Shown: piece by piece, positions 1 through 9,119 of the stretch
Numbering within the stretch: position 1 is the first letter of the stretch
Layout of the letters: the number at the start of each line of letters is the position of its first letter
From: Sclerotinia nivalis
Lineage: Eukaryota > Ascomycota > Leotiomycetes > Helotiales > Sclerotiniaceae
Length of the DNA stretch: 64,000 bases
NCBI GenBank assembly: GCA_029531795.1
Contig: JAPEIS010000006.1
Span: 1,302,001-1,366,000 of the forward strand
Direction: 5' to 3'
Translations under genes and position numbers: made by a program
The notes under the pieces: generated by a model
The model's input: the letters and a program-made list of their open reading frames with translations, nothing else
Told to the model about the DNA's origin: nothing
The model's database searches: none

Positions 1-599
1 AAATTTAAGCTTGAGAAGCGAGGGGGGGAGATGAAGATTACAAAAGAGGTAGTAAAAGCAGCAGCAGGGAATGAGCACAGTGAGAAAGATATGAAGTTGT
101 TGCTTGAGAAGCGAGGGAAAGACGTGAAGATTACAGAAGGAGTACTGAAAGCGGCGGCAGGGATTTGGGATAGTGGGAAGATGTGATGATATTGTTGCTG
201 GAGAAGCTAAGGGCACAATCAGGCAGGCACTATGACAATGCTCTTTGCGCTGCATCACCTAGAAGCTATCACACGATTTTTCAGATGCTGCTGGAGAAAT
301 GCGACAATGCACCTAACAAAACCAACCATGCTTTACATGATTACCAAATGCAGCTTATGTTTCTCGAGCAACAGAACAAGAAGCGTTTAATGATGGCACA
401 AGCTGAACAAGACAACATTTCCAGCTTCTAAGTTCCCTAGTAGGACTCTTTGGAGCTTGAAGAAATATTGCAAAACGCGATGGAAACCCTCGCTATAGAA
501 GTCATGTTGAAATTCGATGTGGTTCAGAACGATATAATGGGTCGAATGCTTGAACTGGAGCTATTTCGGGGGAAACTGCAAGCCAAGGTAAAGATATAG
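1..599 (+). pseudogene. Broken C-terminal part of an NLR/ankyrin-type repeat protein
   Basis: Runs off the left edge. Frame 1 (1-186) reads copies of a 31-residue (93-bp) repeat starting at bases 10 and 103, with cores KITKEVVKAAAGN and KITEGVLKAAAG. It stops at TGA 184-186, yet the repeat continues one base out of phase (DVMILLLEK from base 180), so a single base was probably lost near 175-180. The second segment (to TAA 429-431) contains ALHDYQMQLMFLEQQNKKR, a tail I recognise from many Pezizomycotina NLR-like and ankyrin-like repeat proteins. After the TAA the same frame carries TAG TAG (438-443), then stays open with an acidic, Met/Leu-rich stretch (LELEEILQNAMETL) to TAG 597-599. All three internal stops are one C-to-T change from CAA/CAG. 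Such proteins usually act as cytoplasmic NLR-type receptors in non-self recognition; that role is inferred from family only. The N-terminal NTPase part would lie outside the window. Confidence 0.6.
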
Positions 600-1261
600 G
601 TTTAGAAAGAATATCTCGGGAGACAACGTAACCATAGTTGGAGTAGCCATCGATTCTTTGAAGATTAGGCATTAGCAAAAGACTAGTCCAATAGAGGTGA
701 TTGATATTTGAAAAGAGAAAAGAGAATATTCTTTTGTATAAGACGACTCAGCAAAAAAAAAGGGGGGTTTTGGAGAGACCGAGAACTAGCATAAGATCAG
801 TCTTTTTGTGACGACGAGTCTAGCAATAGAATGTTTTTATATAGGGAAAAACTACCTAGAATTCACGCTTGAGAGAGACTAATCACTAAACTCAGCACAG
901 AAACAAGCGGGGGGTTGGTGGGGAACTGAAGGAGACGAATTTACGGATGCTAGACTAACTTTGAAGCTGAATGCTTAGGATCAACTGCTACTGAGAAGAT
1001 AGTGTTTGATCTTGTTAAGAAACTATATTAGGATTTGGATTTAGGGTTCAAACTTGACAACCCTGCGCCGTCCTCTCCTCGATCCCAACCTCAACATTTC
1101 CAGCCTCAAGAACAAGGGCACACTTGGCAAGGTCAGTGGGTGATGGTGGTGAAAGGGAGATTTGGCGAAGAAAGGTTTGTGCTGATTTAGGACAGCTTCT
1201 TTTCGTCAGAATCTTAGTACTTGCGGGATCTTTGCCTGTCATGCTCTACACTAACATCTCG
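600..1261. other. Intergenic, no gene seen
   Basis: About 660 bases between the broken repeat gene and the degraded recombinase. Short open frames exist on both strands (for example 1048-1242 on the minus strand) but show no recognisable motif. The minus-strand frame may include the decayed C-terminus of the recombinase, but I could not follow it past about 1262. Confidence 0.5.
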
Positions 1262-3689
1262 AGAGTAACATCCACCACGCTCGGAGATTGATTCCGTGAA
1301 CAGACTGTACATGGTTTTTGAAATGTTGCAAGTGTTCGTGACCCCTCTCTGAGACTTGCATGTTGGATGATTACACTCCCTCCTGGCCTCCGGACCTTGT
1401 TCTTTGAGATGAACCTATTCAACGTGATCCATCATTTTGCAGGGCGGCAAAAAGAGCCATCCGCTGTTCGTAGCTCTTTGATTCGTCTCCGATGCAGAAC
1501 GGGCATTGAGTTTTGTCACAAACGGAAAGGGAGATAAAAGAGAATGGCTCGACATCGGGCGAAGTTTCCATGTCAACTGTGGCCACTGCAACCTGGAATG
1601 GATATCGTTGGGGCGCTTCGCACCGGCCACACCTGATCGACGGTCCATTGGTAATCAGGGCGAATATTTTCAGGCTCGAAGCTCAATCCCATGTGCTCTA
1701 GCCACGTGGTGCTTGAATTGCATTATATTGTCGAGAACCAGACCCTCAGCCTTGCATATAGGATGATAACAAATAAAGGCGCCATTTGCTACTTGGTCGC
1801 GCAAATGAACATTTTCAATATGATCCCATATATAAACAATGCGACGAAACATATATGTCTGTTGTTTATAACAGCCATTCGTTCCTAATGCAAATAATAC
1901 ATTGGGTTTTCATACAGATCATAGGAAATTCATTTGATTATAAAAAGGAAGACGAAACGGAAGATTCCTTTTTGTTTGTATCCTTAAAAATTAAAGCCGA
2001 TCATGGCTTACGAGTTTGGAACTCTTGTCGAGATACGAAGGCGATCATGAGATTGATAGCAGAAATCTTTCGAGAGATAATATCTTGTTGATTCGGGTTT
2101 TTAGAGAAATCATATAGAATCCGTTGTAGTTGATGTTGCTCATTGAGTTGGTATTGGATAATAGGCGTATTCTCCTCCTTATCCCTTATAGTCTTGCTGG
2201 ATTGCCTGTGCAGTTGCTTTTTCATCATCTCGTTATAAATACGAAAGAAGTAATCCTTCTTGAATTCCTTCTCAATTTTGTCGTTTAGGCTTTTCTTAGC
2301 ATTCTTAAGGTTCTTTCGAAGATCTTCGTGTTGCTTTCTAATCCTTTTCGGTGCGCATCTGATGAACTTAAAATCCTGCTTGATTTGAGCATGTAGCTTC
2401 TTGAATTGTTACTCAAGGTCGACGATATCCGGATCTGCAGTTAAGAGTGAATTCATTATCTCTGTCAGAACTTCATTGGGAACGCTTGGGTTGTATCGAA
2501 TGCTTATATGTGTGAAAGCACGAGTGAGTCCATTATCAGAGATCTCATTTTCCAGGAAAGCATTCTGTACATTAAATCTGATGATGTTGTTAATATAAAC
2601 CCTATTGAAGACTCCGGTAAAGGGGTCGTGTCTCATGATTTGATTATGTACAGCGTCCGAGGCAATATCTAAAGCAGCTATTAGCTTAGAGAATTAGATA
2701 AGAATAGTAAAAAATATATACCGTCGATTGTATTTGCAGTACTTTGGTGAAAGCAATAGCTCGTTAACTTGTCTTCAAAGTTAGTATCTTTTTCTAGACG
2801 ATCAATATAAAAGGTATAAGTCGAATAGGATATTGGTTCTGTATTTGACTTTATCTAACCATTAACAGAACAAACAGATCTTCGGAAGATTGGTATTTTG
2901 AACCATTCTGACTTCCAATGTACTTTCATAGCCTTCATATTTTGACTTTGAAGGTTCGTTGTGAAAAAGGGCTCAGCAGATGTATATCTGTCGACAAGAA
3001 TGGCATTATCATAGATCGCGCATGCCAGGATGTGAGAGATCGGATAAAGATGATATATTTTGCGAGATTAGTATGAAAACATAAGAATAAAGTATGAAGG
3101 AAATATTTTGATGTACCTTAACAACCTTGTTCGAATCATTCGCATTTATAAAGGTGCTATTGACTCGACGATAAAGCATCTTAAAATCCCGCCAATATTG
3201 ATTAACAGATTTTCTCTTCCCCTTTTTTCGCTTTTTCGTTAGATAGGTCTTATAGACCCAATGGAGGAATAGTATCATTATACTTTTATCGCAATTTTGC
3301 GCGAGGATAGCTGTTCGCCAATGACTGATACCAATATGATCGCAATACCTATACATTATTAGCCTAATCAAATCATAAAAACAAAGGTTTCATATATACC
3401 CAATGAATTTCTATCTGATATAATAGATACTAGCTTTCGTATTCTCTACATCAAATAATTATAAAAATTGTTTGTTGTTCAAATCAACTCGCAGAAATCG
3501 ATAATCTTCTCCGTTAAGCATCTTCTCCTCTTTTTCCTTCAATATTTTATTACTGTCGATATATCGTTTGAGAATATTCTGAAGGGTTTTGAGAGTGTCC
3601 TCCGCGGGAACTTGGATTGTGGGAGCCATAATCTTGTGCGGAGTATTGCGAGAGGATGTAGGAAGCGGGTTGTTATCGAGGAAAATCAA
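1262..3689 (-). pseudogene. Degraded DUF3435 tyrosine recombinase (Starship captain-type) with C2H2-like tail
   Basis: Family blocks lie in the expected order down the minus strand, split by stops and frame changes. The N-terminus is at 3689-3459 (EKMLNGEDYRFLRVD). A core block at 3371-3009 has SVNQYWRDFKMLYRRVN. Then come VDRYTSAEPFFTTNL and HWKSEWFKIPIFRRS (about 3000-2840), the catalytic-box region LTSYCFHQSTAN (about 2765-2722), a likely intron (about 2723-2670), and IMRHDPFTGVFNRVYINN...RFNVQ (2636-2409). A basic helical segment (to 2001) follows. Two zinc-finger-like units come last, with TQCIICI...HIENVHLRD...CYHPICK...HVARAHGI and TQCPFCIGDES...CKMMDHVE...VHLK...CNHPTC (about 1900-1262). 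The region between the SAM-like block and VDRYT appears deleted, taking the first catalytic Arg with it. DUF3435 proteins are tyrosine recombinases, and in Pezizomycotina many are captains that mobilise Starship elements. This copy cannot be active. Assignment to the family is firm; being a captain of a real Starship is inference. Confidence 0.8.
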
Positions 3690-4500
3690 CTTTAAGAGGT
3701 ATTAATTGAGGCGACGATGTCAGCCACCAAGAGCGGGACAAGGAGTGAGGAGGAAGAGGAAGGAGTTTCCGAAGATCAATGCGACAGCTGCAGAATGATG
3801 ATAGCATAAGATAGGACGATAGCGTTCTCGGGTAAGGATTATGCTTGACTTCATAGATAATCAATTCTAATTTGCGCTGTTCTGCGCCGTTCTGTATTGC
3901 TGATAGCACTCCGACCCCTTTGCTGCTTCGAGTATAAGGTAGCGAATCGTATGAAAGCGGGGATATCTATCACGATGCCTACACAGCCTCACGATACGAT
4001 GGTCGATCGAGTTTATGAGTCGACGGTTGAGAGAAGACTCGAATTGCAGAGCAGTGGAGAGACGTGGATGATGTCGAGGAGTCGGGCAATAGGTGTATCT
4101 GAGGGTGTAGTTGGAGATAGTGGAGAAAATTGATTATGCTCGGGTGAACTCTGGCCTAATATATGTCGAGGATAACGAGGTTGGTTGAGGTAAGAGAATA
4201 AGAGGAGGGAGAGAGCGCTGAAGAACGACGATTTCAAGAGTCCTTGCGATGGGGATTATACGAAGAGATATAGGAATTGTCATAAGAAAAAAAGAATGCA
4301 ATTTGGAAGTAATGTGTAAAATTGGAGTTGATTGTGGTAAAGTGAGAGTAGATGGGCGGCGCCTATGAGTACTTATATATTTGGAATGATAGAGAGGACT
4401 ATGGTCCAACATGATTGCTGAGAGAATAGAGGCCATGTTTGATCACTACCTCTAGGTCAATGAGATTGATAGTGAGAAGAAATGGGTTTTTGGGAGATGA
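3690..4500. other. AT-moderate flank upstream of the recombinase, no gene assigned
   Basis: Lies 5' of the degraded recombinase. Open frames of 74-100 codons occur on both strands (for example 3897-4133 plus, 4134-4436 minus). They overlap one another and show no domain I recognise, so none is called. Confidence 0.4.
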
Positions 4501-4625
4501 GAACCGCGGTTTTCTGCGGTTGTGTAGCACGTAAGCGCTGCGCAGCTTAGCGCCGAACGATTGAAGCTGCGTAAAACAGCGACCAAAGCTGCTGGATGCG
4601 GCAGCGCAAACCGCTGTACTTAGAC
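4501..4625. repeat. GC-rich palindromic island
   Basis: Contains the perfect palindrome AACCGCGGTT (near 4502-4511), followed at once by a second GCGGTT. A nested palindrome core GCTGCGCAGC lies inside TAAGCGCTGCGCAGCTTA, with further GCTGC/GCAGC repeats up to about 4615. It stands out from AT-rich DNA on its right side. It lies about 0.9 kb outside the 5' end of the degraded recombinase. On the minus strand it includes TTACGTGCTACA, which fits the TTAC(N7)A pattern reported for some Starship targets, but so short a motif is common by chance. It could equally be the tip of another transposon. Confidence 0.4.
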
Positions 4626-7600
4626 ATATTATATAATAACGATACTCAAAACTATTCTTTTAATTAATTTTGATTTTGCAAGGAAATTTCCAGATTCTAT
4701 TGATCTTTTGATTGCTTTCGGAATTATAACTCTTTTTATTCTTTTTAGATTTTTTTTGGTTTTGAAAAAAAATCAAAGTAAAATATATTTCTCCTTTAGT
4801 TTTCGAAGCAATCGAATTCTGGTAAACTAATCTTTCAAAAATGTCTCCGAATTGTTTAAAAGAAAAATTAAATAATCCGAATTGATTGTTTATCTCTATC
4901 TATATAATTATAATATTTATTTAAAAGTAAATTTGATTTCATCAAATTTATAAGTCCTGATTATACATTTTGATATATTTTAATGTGATTCATGAAACGA
5001 CTAATGGCAGTTGATTAGTGCTATAGGTAGGGGCGATATACACAAATCTCCTGCGCCAATAGCACGCAATCCTAGACAACAGCCGCAACGTTTTGCTCCA
5101 TTGTCGTAACTATAGGTAGTCGATTCCACATCTCTTCAGCATTCCCAGTAGGGAAAGCAAGTAAGTATCCTCGGTATTCCAAGCACCAGATTAAGGAGCA
5201 AAAAAATTATCCAGATAATTCTCAATGAGGACACACATGAATACCTTGAACTTTCTTTCCCTTCAAGTAATCCAAGACGAGCTATATAGGATTCTCAGGA
5301 ATCGAGGCGGCTAATCCAGCTAGCTCCCTTTGGTAAAATCAAGACTAGATCACTTACAATGAATTAAGACTCGCATTCATTAATAAGTTCCAGCAGCCTT
5401 TTATCCATCAATAAATAAAATCATGAGAGCGGTGTATTGATATAGATGCGAACAATACATTACCACCAAAAACGAAGATTCAGATCCATAGTGCATTTTG
5501 ACCATTTTCTTGACATTGGAGATTTTTATTGCGAAAGGGGGAGGAAATGGTTATGGTGACGGAGATATATCTGCGGAGATTGACTGAAAATTTTGTGGGT
5601 GATGTCAAAGTGAAGTTTAATGTGGTTGTTGGGGATGGGTCTGGAATGGGAATGGGAATAGGATATGGTAGATGTATATTGAAGGTTATATATTTATATA
5701 CTCTTTACTTGCGGGACGTAAGTAAAATTTCATTAGACAAATAAACAAATAACATTCATAAAAAACCATATCGAACTTCCCATCCTACCAAATATTTCCC
5801 GAGGAGTTAAAACTTCACTTCACTTCATTTCAAACACATCCAACATAACTTCTATTTTCGACACTACACCACCTATCATAGAAAGATGCAGTTATTCAGG
5901 CCATTCTTAGAAATTCTCAACTCCTCAAAAATACAAGATTCGTCGTGTTATAAAAGATAGCGTCAGGAAATCCTCTTAAGAGTCATTAAGCAAGATGTTG
6001 GATAGTTTCGATAGGATACTCTTTCATCTTCTAACAATACCAGCAATACGATAATTTAAATCCATATACTAACTACTACACACAAGCTGATACGAATCCC
6101 ATCGACTCTCTCAGCACTGGCGTGAGAATGTTTGCATTCCGTGTCCTTCGTAACCAAGCATTACAAAATGGTATACGGCAATATCGAATCTTCCAGTACA
6201 AGAAAATAACCGAAAACCGAATGTCACGAAGGAATTCTTACACTATCTATCTATCTAGCTATCCATCTATTTATCGCTTCACCATATGATAGGGACGACG
6301 AAAGGAAAATTGAGAGCGAGATTACTGCATGAGTAACTAGACTCCGATTTATCAAAGAATAAGAAGAAGAAAAATCATACATGTGCACTTCTTTACTCCA
6401 TCCATTGTTAAGAAAAAAAGAAAGAGAAAAAAAATGAAAACCCCCTCAATTTTCCTCTTTTTAATACCATGGCAATGATGATAGGCCGCCACACTCGCAA
6501 ACGTGGACGAATTGGATAGATAGAAGCAAGTTCTTCAACATCTCCTATACATCCGAGGAGATAGTGTACTTGGTGCAGTCTATTTAGTGTCAAACTTCTA
6601 GGTAATGAATGGTCAAGAAAGGACTTGATCCAGATTTCTTAATTCCTATGAATGATATTTGAAAGACTGGGAAGCTACTCGGACCGGAACTATCGGAGAG
6701 GAATATTTGGAAGACCAATTGTTTGTTGAGGAACCTGGATATTCACCTTATCTTGGTGAAAGTCTGGAGCCGAGTTTTGAGGGTCCTGGATTCTAAACCT
6801 ACTACTTGGGCTAGATTTTTGAAGAAGAATGCTGCTGCGTGGAGGTTTTTAAATAGGAGTAGTTTTTGATTGTCAACTTTGATATTGGTTTTTATGCTTG
6901 AGCTTTGTCTTTATATGTGTGTCCTTAAGGCGGGAATAGAAGAGAATATAATAATATATGAACTATAGAAGCATATAAGAGTGAGAAAAAAACAAACAAA
7001 AAGGATTTCTGGTATCATCTGATATAGATTGCTGTCCTTGGCCAGCTTCTAACTCATCATTACGGATATATGTAACAATAGAAATAAACACGATCTTTCG
7101 AAAAGATTATTTGAAACAATTGAATACAATGAATCTTTTCATCACACCTCTGTCACTCCTCGGTCTTCCTTGGAATGTGTAGATCCAGACACTCGTCTTG
7201 GTCAATCCGCTCCATTATTCATTCCTCCAATAGAGCGTATTTCACCACTCATTTCTCATACAGTGATCATCACCCAAACATCTTGTTCTTTTTTGACAAC
7301 AACTTCATACCCCTTTCCATCCAATAAAAGTGTAACCACTCTCTCGTTATACACATCTACGTCATCCCAAATCATCCGTTGCCCCCAGCAACGCTCAAGC
7401 CCAGCCATCAGCTGTAACCTTCCACCAAAAGCCAGCAACCCTGAACGAACCACAAAGTTTATTTAATTGACACAATTTGAGGACCTAATCTTCATGAGAC
7501 CAGTGATGAGACGCGCTCTTGATTTCGGCATTGGGCTTTTGTGTTTTGTATCCTGCGTGTGAAATTGATGTGGGCGCCAAACAAATGCAAGATCAGGGTT

Positions 7601-9119
7601 GATGAATGAAGATAACTGGGTAAACGGATTGAAAAGAACAAATTAGATAATTTAGATAATTTAGATAAAGTTCTCAATGGACGGGCCGTCCCTTGTTTAC
7701 CTAGGTATGTATGCAGTGTGGTATTTTGTGATGGTCACAAATATTTGTGGGCTGGACTGCAGAGAGGGTCTATATTATAACGGATTGGATTGGATGAGAT
7801 TAGTGATGAATTGGCTGGTTGTTTCATTATTAGGTAGAATGAAGATAAGTGGTGGGGTACATACCTACATACCTACATACCTACATACCTAGGTAGGTAT
7901 CCTTATGTTTTTGCTCGTACAACAGTTTACTGGACGGATGAATGCTTCTTGGTATGAGAACGTGTTCTTCTGGTAGAGGAAGGTGGAGATGGCGTTTATG
8001 TTTCTCGAGTGATAGGAAATTGAATGGATGATTTGGTGTACAGTGCAATACTGGCATCGATGGATTGATTATATCTCTTGTAGATTTGGTCGAAATACAC
8101 AATTGAAGAACTCATGATAATTGGAGCTCTAAAATTCCTCCAGAGCAGGGAGTGAATTACCCACGGGAATATTAGTTTTATTACTCTGTAAACAAGGAAT
8201 ATCCTATTTCTTGGACGTTTTTTTTGGTGTGTTTTTGGTGTGTTTTGAGTGAAGAATAAGATCAAAGCAAAGCGTTGGATTGAAGATAGAAGAACACTAA
8301 CAAGCATCTAGCTTTATAAGTTTGGTTTACCTTCCAAACTGAGAAATAGAAACAAAAGAAATGAAAAGAATCCGACAGATTCAATCAATTCAATCAACAG
8401 AATCACAAAAAGAAGCAAACCAACATTTATTAACAAATTACTTGATCCTTCCGATATCATTTTCCCTTCAACCTTGAATTTGAATAGAGGACTCGAGACT
8501 TATCGCTGTGCATTTCGCCTACGGAGTACAGTATCAATCCCGGAACCCTGAGAAAGTCTGAAAATCGAGATATGTTTGAGAACTTTTTTTATTTTTTCTA
8601 CTCTGAAAGAAACAACTGCCCATACTAAATTGCTTCATCAAGCGAAACTTAATCATAAACTTGTAAACTTTTTTTTTTTAACCTTCTTTCTGTAGACAAA
8701 ATTTGGATCATACCGAGTACGACAGGAAGGTCAGATTGACAAGGGAATTATTCGAATTTGAGAATATCTGCGAATACCTGCGAATGTTTTATACTGTTAG
8801 TTTGGATGTATCTTAGTAAATTTGTCGAATAATTGTTGCTTGTGAAGTACCTTTTCTCCCGTTTGCCAACAAAAGTTTTTGATTTCTGCGACTTTTTGCT
8901 TCATGAAGAGGTTTGTTCAATTGCGCGTATTTTGACATGATAAGAAATCTTCTGAAGCTGATATCTTATCATACAGTTATCTATCTATGGCTTAAATGAC
9001 AATCCTACGAATCATTCGAGATATCCTTTACGAATTCGAAATCTTGAGAGTCCCAATCAAATCGACCACTTTTTGAGTACCTGTACATCTCGAACTTCAA
9101 ACAATTTACATCATATACC
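4626..9119. other. Long intergenic region, largely AT-rich
   Basis: No convincing gene. About 4640-5000 is very AT-rich with poly-T runs, like RIP-degraded DNA. Near 6660-6800 on the plus strand a frame reads acidic protein-like sequence (DWEATRTGTIGEEYLEDQ, ending in TAA) with a TGA just upstream; this may be a relic, family unknown. A minus-strand frame at 7256-7453 is open for 65 codons with no recognised domain. The last 600 bases should hold the promoter of the coiled-coil gene; no clear TATA box was found. Confidence 0.4.
7857..7893. repeat. Microsatellite (ACCTACAT)n
   Basis: About four tandem copies of an 8-bp unit ACCTACAT, closing with CCTAGGTAGG. Confidence 0.85.
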
